NCBI RefSeq assembly: GCF_008297955.1
Contig: NZ_VTPY01000004.1
Span: 551,201 to 615,200, forward strand
Source of the DNA: Billgrantia pellis
GTDB lineage: Bacteria > Pseudomonadota > Gammaproteobacteria > Pseudomonadales > Halomonadaceae
Direction: 5' to 3'
Length of the DNA: 64,000 bases
This document shows, in pieces, positions 46,768-55,541 of the stretch. Each line of letters starts with the position of its first letter. Position 1 is the first letter of the stretch. Under the pieces are notes generated by a model, which ran no database searches, was not told the DNA's origin, and saw nothing but the letters and a program-made list of their open reading frames with translations. The position numbers and the translations under genes are program-made.

Positions 46768-47619
46768 TCACAGCGTTTCGAGATCCCGGGCCAACAGGGC
46801 GATGCTACGATCGTCACCGCTGGTGCCGCGAGAGAAGGTTTCGCTGTAGAAGCAGCGCACCAGGTCACGCTGGCGCAGCTTCCCCTGACGCAAGTCGTCG
46901 AGCCAATGACTGAGCCGTCCAGAGACTCGCTCACCGTCGTGAGACACCATTTTCTCTGCGGCGCCATCACTCATCGCAGCGATGCCGGTCAGAGCCACGA
47001 CCGCCTCGCAGCCGTACTGCACCTGTCCCAGGGCCAGCCGATCGTCGACGAAGCACGTCTGGTTGGCGAACTCACCCTTGCCACGCTCTCCCAATACGAT
47101 CAGTTGGGGCATCAGCCCTGACCCACCGTCGCCCGCCTCGACAGCCCGCTCAAGAACGATCTCACCGTCGCCGACCTTGAACCATAGCAGCCGCGAGTGT
47201 CCCGCAACGACGAGCAGCAGCGTACAGCGCAGGTCTCGCACCGGCCGGCGCTGCTCGGCCGCGCGATCCTCAAGTGTACCCTTGGCGTGACGCATCAGCA
47301 TGGCGACGAACTGACGTACGGTGTCGGGGTCCGGCTCAGCGTCGGCATCGAGCAGCCAAGCCAGCTGCGCTTCCACGGTATCGAACAGCCGCAGCATGGC
47401 AGACACGATCGTTCGAGCCCCCAAGTCCGAAGCCGATGAGCTACCGGCACCATCGGCCACCGCCAGCATCGGACGCGGGCTCGAGGCGGCACCGGCGGCA
47501 TCCTGGCACGGCAGCGGTGGCGTACCTTCCAGATGGGCCAGGCCCGCGACGGCCGCTGTCAGCGCCCACCAGTCGAGCTGCTGCATCTCGCTCGTAGAAG
47601 CGTCGACGCTAGCGTGCAT
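46768..47619 (-). CDS. PP2C-family protein phosphatase (TerY-P triad)
   Basis: A 283-residue PPM phosphatase with family motifs in order: CQDAAG, VADGAGS, VGDGEIV, MSDGAAEKM and GDDRSIAL, covering the aspartates that bind two metal ions. It would remove phosphate from Ser/Thr. It starts 11 bases before the end of the upstream kinase gene (overlap), with AAGGTG before its ATG, and is followed by a strong terminator. With kinase and vWA protein it makes the three-gene TerY-P set. Substrate unknown. Confidence 0.85.
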   Translation of the reverse strand: MHASVDASTSEMQQLDWWALTAAVAGLAHLEGTPPLPCQDAAGAASSPRPMLAVADGAGSSSASDLGARTIVSAMLRLFDTVEAQLAWLLDADAEPDPDTVRQFVAMLMRHAKGTLEDRAAEQRRPVRDLRCTLLLVVAGHSRLLWFKVGDGEIVLERAVEAGDGGSGLMPQLIVLGERGKGEFANQTCFVDDRLALGQVQYGCEAVVALTGIAAMSDGAAEKMVSHDGERVSGRLSHWLDDLRQGKLRQRDLVRCFYSETFSRGTSGDDRSIALLARDLETL

Positions 47620-48592
47620 GAAGCACCTTCGCGCGCTGCGGTCGATTTGGCATGGTCAACGTCATGGCACACTCGCCAGCCGTCATGGCGTCGCGATAGT
47701 CGCTCAGCGCCGCATGCCACTGAGCCAGGGTCGCTCGTCGACTCGGCGCACTGGCACCTTCGGTGAACGTCGTCACGAACATGTCGCGAATGGTTTCGGG
47801 CAGTTCGCCCCACAGCTCATACCACACTCCCTGGGGCACGTCGCGCTGGCCGCGACCGTAGGCGAAGTGACCGCGCCTCAGGTTGCGCACCGGGTCGTCG
47901 CCTCCGACGATGTCGTAGGGATGACGTCCGAGCATCAGGCACTTGAACAGCACGATGGCGAGCGAAAAAGCCTCGCTGCGTGAGTTGCGCAGGGTATGGC
48001 GGAACGCCACTCCCTGGTGCTCCTTGGGCGTCATGTCGGGGCTGCCGACAGGGCAGGGATAGAAGGTGCCATCCACCCGCAGTTGGTAGCTGTCGCAGTC
48101 GATCAGAGTCACCTGGTCGCTGCCCGGCATACAGAAGATGTTATTGAGGTTGTAGTCGCCGATGCAGACACCGGCTTCATGCAACTGCTGGACGATCTCG
48201 ACGAAGCGGATCAGGTAGCCGACGATCTGGCGCCGATCGAGACCGGGGAAGTAGCGCTGGTAGAGCAGCGCATGGGCGAGGAAGCCCATTTTCACTCCGC
48301 GTGCGCGATACATGGCGAATCCGATCCAGCGGTGGTGTTCATCGAAAACCCGGATCAGGGGCCAGCAGACGTCGCGGGTCATATGCGAATCGCGCAGCCC
48401 GCGCATCGCCTCGACCTTGCGATGCAACGTTTCGCCGCGTTTCTTCAGGACTTCGGGGTAATACCATTTGACGATCACGTCGGAGCGATCGAGCAGGGCG
48501 AATATCTCCCCTTCGCCACCGCGCTCGAGGCGCTTGCCGAGCCGCCGCGTCTTACCCAGCGAATCCGTGACCACGCGTCCCCGAGCTACCAT
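47609..48592 (-). CDS. Serine/threonine protein kinase-like protein (TerY-P triad)
   Basis: A 327-residue kinase-fold protein. The glycine-rich loop is LERGGEGEIF, ATP lysine VIVKWYY, catalytic loop GVCIGDYNLNNIFC (Asp and Asn kept), and DFG equivalent LIDCDSYQL. The sequence is unlike bacterial PknB kinases and lacks a transmembrane segment. GGAGG before the ATG at 48592 sets the start. The next gene overlaps its 3' end. Together with the adjacent phosphatase and vWA protein it is a predicted phospho-switch; target unknown. Confidence 0.82.
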   Translation of the reverse strand: MVARGRVVTDSLGKTRRLGKRLERGGEGEIFALLDRSDVIVKWYYPEVLKKRGETLHRKVEAMRGLRDSHMTRDVCWPLIRVFDEHHRWIGFAMYRARGVKMGFLAHALLYQRYFPGLDRRQIVGYLIRFVEIVQQLHEAGVCIGDYNLNNIFCMPGSDQVTLIDCDSYQLRVDGTFYPCPVGSPDMTPKEHQGVAFRHTLRNSRSEAFSLAIVLFKCLMLGRHPYDIVGGDDPVRNLRRGHFAYGRGQRDVPQGVWYELWGELPETIRDMFVTTFTEGASAPSRRATLAQWHAALSDYRDAMTAGECAMTLTMPNRPQRAKVLHAR

Positions 48593-48689
48593 GCCACCTC
48601 CATGCATGCCACAAGCCTCGACGCCCCGGCCAAGGCCAAGCTCGCGTCATTTGCAGTCACGGCGTTCGGCATCAAGATGCGCATATAAG

Positions 48690-49358
48690 TCAAATACTGT
48701 CCCAGCTATCCGTTGGCGGCAGCTTGACCTGATCGGTGGTCGACGTTGACGCCGAGACACGGCTCATGCTGGCCGAGAGCCACAGGAAGAACTCGCGAAA
48801 TTTCAGGCCATCGAGACGCTTGGCCGGGCGAGTGGAGAAGGCACTGAGCGCCTCAAGATCGGCTTCCTCGACGCCCACCGGCATCACCACCAGCTTGCGC
48901 TGCTGGGCCAGCGCCCGCGATCGGACTGAGGCGGCTTGCCACTGATCGGTCGGCACGCCGTCACTGATCACCACCAGCCAGGGCTGATAATAGGCCACGC
49001 CCGCCTTGCGATAGGCTGCGGTGCGCTCCTCCAGGCGATCCAGCGCCAGCGTTATGGCCTCCCCCAGCGGGGTGAGACCGGCTGCGGGAAACTGGCGGCA
49101 CTGGGAGATATGCATGGCCGAGGTGAAGGGCAGTTGCTCGGTGACTTTTCCCCCTGCCGTGATCACGCCAAGCTCAACGGAGCAGGCGGCCATGTCGTCC
49201 TCTTTGATTGCCGAGATGAAGGCCTGCACGCCAGCGTTCAGCTCACGGATCGGTGGGCCGAACATCGAGGCGGAAGTGTCCAGCACCAACATGCAGGCAC
49301 AGCGGGGCGAAGGGTTGTCTATCAGATCGCTATCGCCGTTCAGTCGGTATGTCGCCAT
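48690..49358 (-). CDS. TerY-like von Willebrand factor A protein
   Basis: A 222-residue vWA protein with a complete MIDAS: VLDTSASMFG (DxSxS), the Thr in GLTPLGEA, and Asp in VISDGVPTD. The sequence (MATYRLNGDSDLIDNPSPRC) matches TerY-type proteins of the tellurite-resistance/TerY-P systems. GAGGA before the ATG at 49358 decides the start. First gene of the operon; 97 bases separate it from the kinase. No terB, terC, terD or terZ genes are near. Confidence 0.82.
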   Translation of the reverse strand: MATYRLNGDSDLIDNPSPRCACMLVLDTSASMFGPPIRELNAGVQAFISAIKEDDMAACSVELGVITAGGKVTEQLPFTSAMHISQCRQFPAAGLTPLGEAITLALDRLEERTAAYRKAGVAYYQPWLVVISDGVPTDQWQAASVRSRALAQQRKLVVMPVGVEEADLEALSAFSTRPAKRLDGLKFREFFLWLSASMSRVSASTSTTDQVKLPPTDSWDSI

Positions 49359-49557
49359 CCCACGGTTCCTCATGTCTGGATGTCCGGTACTGGCGCGTCC
49401 GGACGCACACGAGCCTATCATAGCCCCGCGACCGATGCCGCGCCCGCCGTAACGGAGCCGCCAACGCGACAAGGACAATCGCCGCCCACGCCCCTTGAAT
49501 CCCGACGCCGCCACCCGCATCTTTCGACAAATTCACCCCTACGTTAAGGCTTTGCCC

Positions 49558-50487
49558 ATGTCCATCGTCGACCCCCGCAGCGGCGCCCCTTTGACACCAG
49601 ACGAACCGGCCGCCGCTCAAGCCCAGGACGTGCCACCGGACGAGCAGTTGATCATCGATGTCGACCGCAACAACATTCAGCAGTTGCTGGAATTTTCCAT
49701 GCAGGTGCCGGTGCTGCTCGACTGTTGGGCCCCTTGGTGTCAGCCGTGCAAGACGCTGGTGCCGATCCTGGAGAAGCTGGCCCGGGAATACCGTGGCGCT
49801 TTCATCCTTGCCAAGCTCAACATCGAAGACAATCAGGAGATCGCCGCTCAACTGGGCGTGCGCTCGGTTCCTGACGTGAAGCTGATCAGCCAAGGCGGGC
49901 TGGTGGATCACTTCCAGGGCGCGCTGCCCGAGAAGGAGATCCGCGAATGGCTCGCCCGTTACTTCCCGGCCCCAGAGGACGCTCCGGCTAGCCCCGAGGA
50001 ACAGGCCGCCGAAGCGCTGACCCAGGGCGACGCGGCCACGGCGCGGGCCATCTACGAGCAACTGGTGCAGCAGAGCCCCGACCACGCTCCCTATCAGATC
50101 GAGCTGGCGCGGGCGCTGGTCGCCGAAGACCGCAGCCAGGAAGCGCTCGACCTGCTCGACAACCTGCCGCCGGAAGAACGTGACGCCGCCCCGGCCCGCG
50201 GCGTGCGCGCCAGCATCGAGTTCCGCAAGGAGGCACCGGACGACGACGACTTGGCCGCTCTCGAGGGGCGCGATGACAGCGAGGCACAGTACAAGCGCGC
50301 CCTGCGTCAGGTCGCCGACGGGCACTACGAGACCGGACTGGAAGGTTTGCTGGATCTGATGCGCCGCGATCGCAGCTATGGCGATGAGGCCGCGCGCAAG
50401 ACACTGCTGCGGGTATTCGACGCTCTCGGCGCCGACCATCCGCTGACCGTCACCTATCGCCGCAAGCTGTTCACCCTGCTCTATTGA
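49558..50487 (+). CDS. cnoX: Thioredoxin-like chaperedoxin CnoX (YbbN)
   Basis: A 309-residue protein with an N-terminal thioredoxin fold (active-site CQPC, Cys61 and Cys64, in WAPWCQPCKTL) and C-terminal TPR-like repeats (~145-300). CnoX protects substrates from over-oxidation and passes them to GroEL. E. coli CnoX lacks the resolving pair; here CxxC is complete, so reductase activity is possible. TAAGG nine bases before ATG at 49558. Divergent from the TerY-like gene with 199 bases between starts. Confidence 0.88.
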   Translation: MSIVDPRSGAPLTPDEPAAAQAQDVPPDEQLIIDVDRNNIQQLLEFSMQVPVLLDCWAPWCQPCKTLVPILEKLAREYRGAFILAKLNIEDNQEIAAQLGVRSVPDVKLISQGGLVDHFQGALPEKEIREWLARYFPAPEDAPASPEEQAAEALTQGDAATARAIYEQLVQQSPDHAPYQIELARALVAEDRSQEALDLLDNLPPEERDAAPARGVRASIEFRKEAPDDDDLAALEGRDDSEAQYKRALRQVADGHYETGLEGLLDLMRRDRSYGDEAARKTLLRVFDALGADHPLTVTYRRKLFTLLY

Positions 50488-50530
50488 CCCGTTCGATGAC
50501 TCGCCTCGACGGCGGCCCAGCGGGGCCGCC

Positions 50531-51709
50531 TCATCCTTTCAGCACGCGATCGAGCCGTACCAACGCTTCCTCCAGCTGCGCCGCGGTAGTACCGAAGTTG
50601 AGTCTTACGAAGCCCGGCCACCCGAAGTCGGCGCCGTCGGAAAGCGCCACGCTCGCCTCTTCCAGAAGTATCCGTTGAGGCGAGGCGTTACGCCCCGCCA
50701 GTCCTTCGGCGCGGCGCAGGTCGAACCAGGCCAGATAGGTAGATTCGGGCGGGGCGAAAGCGACCCCGGGCCAGGCGGCGGCACGTTCGACCAGCGTGCG
50801 TCGATGAGCGCGCAATACCTTGAGCAGAGCGAGACGCCACGGATTGCCCCGGGCATAGGCGGCCTCGGCAGCGACCATGCCCAGTACGTTGACGTCGGGC
50901 ATCAGGCCGCTCAGGCGGGCGGCGAAGCGTCGGCGCAGCTCGGGGTCGGGTATGACGGCACAGGCCGCGGTGAGACCGGCGACGTTGAAGGTCTTGGAAG
51001 GAGCCCACAGCGTGACAGTGCGCGCCGCGAGCGCGGGGAAAGCGGCCGCCAGAGGCCGATGCGTGGCCCCCTCGTCGAGCAGCAGGTCGCAGTGGAGTTC
51101 GTCGGACACCACCAGCAAGTTGTGCCGTTCGACCAGCGCCGCCAGGCCGGCCAGCTCCTCGTGACGCCACACGCGCCCGGTAGGGTTGTGCGGATGGCAC
51201 CACAACAACAGCCGTGTCTCGGGTGTGATCGCTGCTTCCAGCGCCGCCAGGTCGAGCCGCCATGGCTCGCCGGGAGCCGTCGGCTCGGCCAGTCGCGCCC
51301 GCTGAGCCAGGCGCCCGGTGCGTTCGGCCACCTTCAGGAAGGGGGGATAGATGGGCGTGACGCTTAGCACGCCCTGCCCGGGCTCCGTCAGCGCCAGGCT
51401 GGCCAGGTGCAGCGCCGGAACCACGCCGGGCAACCATAGCTGCCAATCGGGCTCGATCGCCCAGCCATACTCGCGGTCGCTCCACACGCATAGGGTATGC
51501 TTCAGGCTATCGGGCACCCGTCCGTAGCCGAAAACGCCGTGTTCGACCCTTGCCTGGATCGCCTCGATGACGGCGGGCGGTGAACGAAAGTCCATATCGG
51601 CCACCCATAGCGGCAGGATGCTGGCATCATAGCGTTGCCACTTCTGCGAAGGCCAATTGCCCCCCTCGGGGTGGCGACGGGCGACGGGCGTGGCAAAATC
51701 GAACTCCAT
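50531..51709 (-). CDS. PatB/MalY-type PLP C-S lyase (cystathionine beta-lyase)
   Basis: A 392-residue fold-type I aminotransferase-like protein. Typical MalY/PatB stretches are LPLWVADMDF, GYGR, CHPHNPTGRVW, SDELHCDLLL and the PLP lysine in APSKTFNVAGL. It cleaves cystathionine or cysteine to release pyruvate and thiol. The start at 51709 (MEFDFATPV) has GAGGT eight bases before it. Divergent from the next small gene by only 24 bases. Confidence 0.88.
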   Translation of the reverse strand: MEFDFATPVARRHPEGGNWPSQKWQRYDASILPLWVADMDFRSPPAVIEAIQARVEHGVFGYGRVPDSLKHTLCVWSDREYGWAIEPDWQLWLPGVVPALHLASLALTEPGQGVLSVTPIYPPFLKVAERTGRLAQRARLAEPTAPGEPWRLDLAALEAAITPETRLLLWCHPHNPTGRVWRHEELAGLAALVERHNLLVVSDELHCDLLLDEGATHRPLAAAFPALAARTVTLWAPSKTFNVAGLTAACAVIPDPELRRRFAARLSGLMPDVNVLGMVAAEAAYARGNPWRLALLKVLRAHRRTLVERAAAWPGVAFAPPESTYLAWFDLRRAEGLAGRNASPQRILLEEASVALSDGADFGWPGFVRLNFGTTAAQLEEALVRLDRVLKG

Positions 51710-51733
51710 GCTCTGTACCTCGGACGGCAATAT

Positions 51734-52180
51734 ATGAGCGAAACCATGCCGCAAAGCGGCTTCTATGCCAAGGTACGCCGCGGCATGCCGGCACTCATCG
51801 ACCAGTGGCGCCGGCTCGGCCAGGGCGACGCGGATCGTCTGGCCCTGATTGTGGCCGAAACCGCCCGAGTGGCGAAACTGGGCGAACCCGACACGACGCC
51901 CAGCGGAGCGCAACTCGACAACTGGAGCCGGCCCGATGCGGGCGACGAGGTACCGCTCTGGGCCGCGCGCACCGTCACTTTCCTACTGATGCAGATGCCG
52001 GCACGGCCGGTGCCGCAGAGCGACGACGAGGCCTGCGCCTGGGCCTACTGCTGGCTGCGCAACCGCGAGTTCGGCGATGTCGAGTCCGCCCGCGCCGCCT
52101 TGCCGGCCCACCTGCAGGAGAAGTTGGCCCATGCGGTGGGTGCCGCCTGGGCGGATCGACAGGGCCTGCGCCTCCTCTAG
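51734..52180 (+). CDS. Conserved hypothetical protein
   Basis: A 148-residue soluble, mainly helical protein beginning MSETMPQSGFYAKVRRGMPALIDQW and rich in Arg and Ala; ends AWADRQGLRLL. No recognised domain. The start is inferred: the ATG at 51734 has only a weak purine site, but the frame is high-scoring by codon use. It is divergent from the PLP lyase with a 24-base gap and 29 bases before a membrane protein gene. Confidence 0.65.
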   Translation: MSETMPQSGFYAKVRRGMPALIDQWRRLGQGDADRLALIVAETARVAKLGEPDTTPSGAQLDNWSRPDAGDEVPLWAARTVTFLLMQMPARPVPQSDDEACAWAYCWLRNREFGDVESARAALPAHLQEKLAHAVGAAWADRQGLRLL

Positions 52181-52209
52181 ACGTACCACTACCACCACAA
52201 GGAAGCCTC

Positions 52210-53025
52210 ATGGATGTTCCCCTGAGCTGGCAGCTGGCCAAGCTGCTGGTATCGATCGGTATCGTACTCGGCCTGTCGATCGTAGCCGAGCGCGTCAGCA
52301 CCCGGGTAGCCGGCCTGCTTTCCGGCTACCCGCTGGGCACGGCCATCGCCCTGTTCTTCATCGGCCTGGAGATTTCGCCTGGCTTCGCTGCCGAGAGCGC
52401 CGTGTTCAGCCTGGCAGGCTTCACCGCCACCATGGCGTTGGGTGGCGGCTACCTGCTGTGCGGTCGCCGCGACGGACTTGCCGGAGTGCTCATGGGTACG
52501 ACGGGGGGGCTCGCCGCCTGGTGGCTAGCGAGCCTTGTACTGACGCGCTTCGATCTTGACCGCTTGAGCGGGACCCTGGTGACCCTGCTGGCCATCTTCG
52601 CCTTCACCTGGCTCTATCGGCACGTCCCGGAAACTCGTGTCACGGTGCGTCATGGCAGCTCTCGCTGGAAGCCGCTTGTGCTGCGCGCCGGGCTTGCCAC
52701 CGCCATTGTCTTTCTGGTCACCGCCCTGGCCCATGTGCTGCCGGCCTCCTGGGCCGGCATGCTGGCGGCGTTCCCGATCTCGATGTACCCGCTGTTGGTC
52801 ATCCTGCACCTCACCCATGGCGCCGCGCCAGCCGCTACGGTGATCAAGCATTATCCGGCCGGGCTGGGGGCGCTGCTCTGCTATGCCCTTTGCGTGTCGC
52901 TCAGCTATGCCACACTGGGTCTGCTGTGGGGCACCCTGGCGGGATTCGCAGTCGCCACCCTGTGGCTGCTGGGCTGGATGCGACTGCAGGCCTGGCACGT
53001 CGCGAGGCAGGCGGTCGGCACTTGA
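52210..53025 (+). CDS. Integral membrane protein with duplicated halves
   Basis: A 271-residue protein with about eight membrane helices. Two related hydrophobic stretches, GLLSGYPLGTAIALFFIGLE and MLAAFPISMYPLLVILHLTHG, sit at matching places in the two halves, as in transporters built by internal duplication. No named family is recognised. AAGGAAGCC precedes the ATG at 52210; longer in-frame extensions are rejected since they read through the preceding gene. Substrate unknown. Confidence 0.7.
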   Translation: MDVPLSWQLAKLLVSIGIVLGLSIVAERVSTRVAGLLSGYPLGTAIALFFIGLEISPGFAAESAVFSLAGFTATMALGGGYLLCGRRDGLAGVLMGTTGGLAAWWLASLVLTRFDLDRLSGTLVTLLAIFAFTWLYRHVPETRVTVRHGSSRWKPLVLRAGLATAIVFLVTALAHVLPASWAGMLAAFPISMYPLLVILHLTHGAAPAATVIKHYPAGLGALLCYALCVSLSYATLGLLWGTLAGFAVATLWLLGWMRLQAWHVARQAVGT

Positions 53026-53109
53026 CCTAGCATTTGCTCGGGGCAATGCTGTTAGCCTGCCAACCCCGCCATCACGCTGCTTTGTGACCGAAGCCACAAG
53101 GAAATCGCC

Positions 53110-53523
53110 ATGTTCGTGCGCACCATCGAGCCCGCTTTCTACGACACCGATGCCCTCGGCCACGTCAACAATACCCGGCTACCCGCCTGGTTCGAGCTGG
53201 CACGCAACGACCTGTTCCGCCTGTTCACGCCGGACCTGGATCCGCGCAAGTGGCGGCTGATCATGGCGCGCATGGAAGTCGATTACCACGCTGAGCTGCA
53301 TTACGGCAGCGATATCGAGATTCGCACCTATGTCTCGCGGCTGGGCAACAGTTCTTTCACCGTGACTCAGGAGGCGTGGCAGAAGGGCGAGCTGACCAAC
53401 CTGGGCCATACCGTGATGGTGCACTTCGACCACGGCACCAAGCGCGCCGTGCCCATCCAGGGCGAACTGCGCGACGCGCTGAAGGCCCACCTGCAGGCGA
53501 TCGAGGAGCCGACCGACGCATGA
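53110..53523 (+). CDS. YbgC-like acyl-CoA thioesterase (hotdog fold)
   Basis: A 137-residue 4HBT hotdog protein: FYDTDALGHVNNTRLPAWFELARN contains the catalytic Asp and the YDTDxxGHVNN signature. It probably hydrolyses short acyl-CoA thioesters. AAGGAA before the ATG. Its stop overlaps the next gene's start (ATGA). Confidence 0.87.
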   Translation: MFVRTIEPAFYDTDALGHVNNTRLPAWFELARNDLFRLFTPDLDPRKWRLIMARMEVDYHAELHYGSDIEIRTYVSRLGNSSFTVTQEAWQKGELTNLGHTVMVHFDHGTKRAVPIQGELRDALKAHLQAIEEPTDA

Positions 53524-54002
53524 CCCCGGCCGTCAAGACGCTGGAGCGCAACGGTGCCGCCTTCGAGCTGCTCAGCTACGAGCATGATCCCCGCGCCTCC
53601 GCTTACGGGGAGGAGGCGGCGAGCGCGCTGGGGCTCGACCCGCGGACCGTGTTCAAAACCCTGATCGCCAGCCTCGATGACGGCAGGCTGGCAGTGGGCA
53701 TCGTGCCTGTGACCGGCCAGCTCGACCTCAAGGCACTGGCCAAGGCCGCCGGCGCCCGACGTGCGAACATGGCCGAGGCGGCCGAGGCCGAGCGCGCCAC
53801 CGGATATGTGCTCGGCGGCATCAGTCCCCTGGGCCAGAAAAAGCGCCTGCCGACCTTCCTCGACGTCAGCGCCGAATCCCTCGAACACCTGCACGTCAGC
53901 GGTGGGCGTCGCGGCTTGGAGATACGCCTGGCTCCCGCCGATCTGATGCGTTTGTGCGGCGCACGCCTAGCATCGTTGTCGCGCACCTGGGTTCCCACAT
54001 GA
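53520..54002 (+). CDS. ybaK: Cys-tRNA(Pro)/aminoacyl-tRNA deacylase YbaK/EbsC
   Basis: A 160-residue YbaK-fold protein: MTPAVKTLERNGAAFELLSYEHDP and the deacylase region GIVPVTGQLDLKALAKAAGARRANMAE with GGISPLGQKKRLPTFLD. It trims Cys from mischarged tRNA-Pro. Start overlaps the thioesterase stop by four bases. Confidence 0.9.
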   Translation: MTPAVKTLERNGAAFELLSYEHDPRASAYGEEAASALGLDPRTVFKTLIASLDDGRLAVGIVPVTGQLDLKALAKAAGARRANMAEAAEAERATGYVLGGISPLGQKKRLPTFLDVSAESLEHLHVSGGRRGLEIRLAPADLMRLCGARLASLSRTWVPT

Positions 54003-54073
54003 GCCGATCCCGGATTCATGTGGTCAAAGCTCCATGACCCGGCAGGGCCAGTCACCGCTTTCAGGAGCCGAAC

Positions 54074-54403
54074 ATGGCCATCCGCTATAACCTCTGGCTC
54101 GACCCCGATAACGTCGCGCAGCATCGAGCCGTGGAAGCCGACCTGGAGCGCTACTTCATGGAGCGTTTTGCCGACTATCCGCATATCCGCTTGTTCGGGG
54201 CCGATCCCTACGATTATGATGCGCCGTTCAATCGCCTCTACGACGTGCTGATGGCACGGGCCAACGAGTACTGCGAACGCCAGTGGCGGGGCTACGTGCC
54301 GACGCCCGAGCAGCTCAACCGGACCTTCTTTCGCGCCGTGGGTCGCTCCAACAAGTTCGTGCGAGACTCCGACGATGGTGATCCAAACCGATCAGGTGCC
54401 TGA
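54074..54403 (+). CDS. Hypothetical protein upstream of DUF501 gene
   Basis: A 109-residue acidic protein rich in aromatic residues (YNLWLDPDNVAQH, FADYPHIRLFGADPYDYDAPFNRLYDVL). No recognised domain or signal. AGGAG precedes the ATG well. It overlaps the DUF501 gene by 29 bases, so the two are one transcript. Confidence 0.65.
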   Translation: MAIRYNLWLDPDNVAQHRAVEADLERYFMERFADYPHIRLFGADPYDYDAPFNRLYDVLMARANEYCERQWRGYVPTPEQLNRTFFRAVGRSNKFVRDSDDGDPNRSGA

Positions 54404-54896
54404 TACCGGCCAACTGGCCATCATTGCCGAACAGTTGGGGCGGGCACCGCGTGGTATCGAGGCGGTAGCCGCCGTGGACGGCAATGGCACTCCGCTGGTG
54501 CTGCGCATGGCGCCCATCGTCGACGGCAAGCCTTTCCCCACCCTCTACTGGCTCTGCTCCGAGCGGCTCAAGATCGACATCTCCCGTATCGAGGCGCAGG
54601 GTGTCATCAAGCAGCTCGAGACGCGCCTGTGCCAGGACACCGACTTCCTCACCGCCTATCACGCCAGTCATCGCGACTATGTAGAAGCGCGCTGGCGCCA
54701 CATGAGCGATACCCAGCGCCGCGAGGTCGAGCGACTCGGCTACGCAGGCATCATGCGCGAGCGTGGTATCGGCGGTATTGCCAACTGGGATCAGGTCCGC
54801 TGCCTGCATACGCAATATGCCCACCATCTCTGCGGACACAATGTCGTCGGTCAGTGGCTCGATGCCGAGTTCGGCGTGGCCAATGCGCTTCCCTAA
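54375..54896 (+). CDS. DUF501 family protein
   Basis: A 173-residue protein matching DUF501: GIEAVAAVDGNGTPLVLRMAPIVDGKPFPTLYWLCS, DFLTAYHASHRDYVEARW and the C-terminal RCLHTQYAHHLCGHNVVGQWL with conserved His and Cys. Function unknown; the His/Cys cluster could bind metal. The ATG at 54375 lies within the 3' end of the preceding gene. Confidence 0.75.
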   Translation: MVIQTDQVPDTGQLAIIAEQLGRAPRGIEAVAAVDGNGTPLVLRMAPIVDGKPFPTLYWLCSERLKIDISRIEAQGVIKQLETRLCQDTDFLTAYHASHRDYVEARWRHMSDTQRREVERLGYAGIMRERGIGGIANWDQVRCLHTQYAHHLCGHNVVGQWLDAEFGVANALP

Positions 54897-54964
54897 GCGG
54901 TCGTGGCAACGCTTTCGAAGCCTCTCCTTGCCAGCTAGGATAAGGGCTTGCCAAGGAGAAGCGC

Positions 54965-55516
54965 ATGTCCAGATTCTGTGTGTACCTGGGGTCCCGCGAA
55001 GGACGGGATCCCGCCTTTCTTGAAGCCACCCGAGCCCTCGGACGTGAGCTGGCCGCACGCGGCCACGGTCTGGTCTATGGTGGTGCTCGCATCGGTCTGA
55101 TGGGCGAACTGGCCAATGCCGTACTGGCCGGAGGTGGCGACGTGATCGGGGTGATGCCCTATCACCTGGTGGAACGCGAACAGGCCCACGAAGGGCTGCC
55201 GACCTTGATCCGCGTGCACAACATGCACGAGCGCAAGGCCAGCATGGCCGCCCACGCCGATGCCTTCATCGCCCTGCCCGGCGGCATCGGCACCTTGGAG
55301 GAGTTGTTCGAGGCCTGGACCTGGCAATATCTGGGACTTCACGACAAGCCCATCGGGGTGCTCGATACCGCCGGCTTCTACTCGCCCCTGCTCGCCTTCC
55401 TCGACAGCACCGTGGAGCACGGCTTCCTCAACGCCCGCACCCGCACCCGTCTGATCGACGCCGAGGAGCCGGCTGCCCTGTTGGACGCCCTGGAGGCACG
55501 ACTCACCGAAACCTGA
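54965..55516 (+). CDS. LOG family protein (nucleotide 5'-monophosphate phosphoribohydrolase-like)
   Basis: A 183-residue Rossmann protein with the LOG motif PGGIGTLEELFEAWTW (about 104-119), and VYGGARIGLMGELANAVLAGGGDVIGVMP. Homologues release cytokinin bases or hydrolyse purine monophosphates; older names call them lysine decarboxylases. AAGGAG before the ATG. Confidence 0.88.
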   Translation: MSRFCVYLGSREGRDPAFLEATRALGRELAARGHGLVYGGARIGLMGELANAVLAGGGDVIGVMPYHLVEREQAHEGLPTLIRVHNMHERKASMAAHADAFIALPGGIGTLEELFEAWTWQYLGLHDKPIGVLDTAGFYSPLLAFLDSTVEHGFLNARTRTRLIDAEEPAALLDALEARLTET

Positions 55517-55541
55517 ACGCTGCTGACATAAGGAGACCGTC

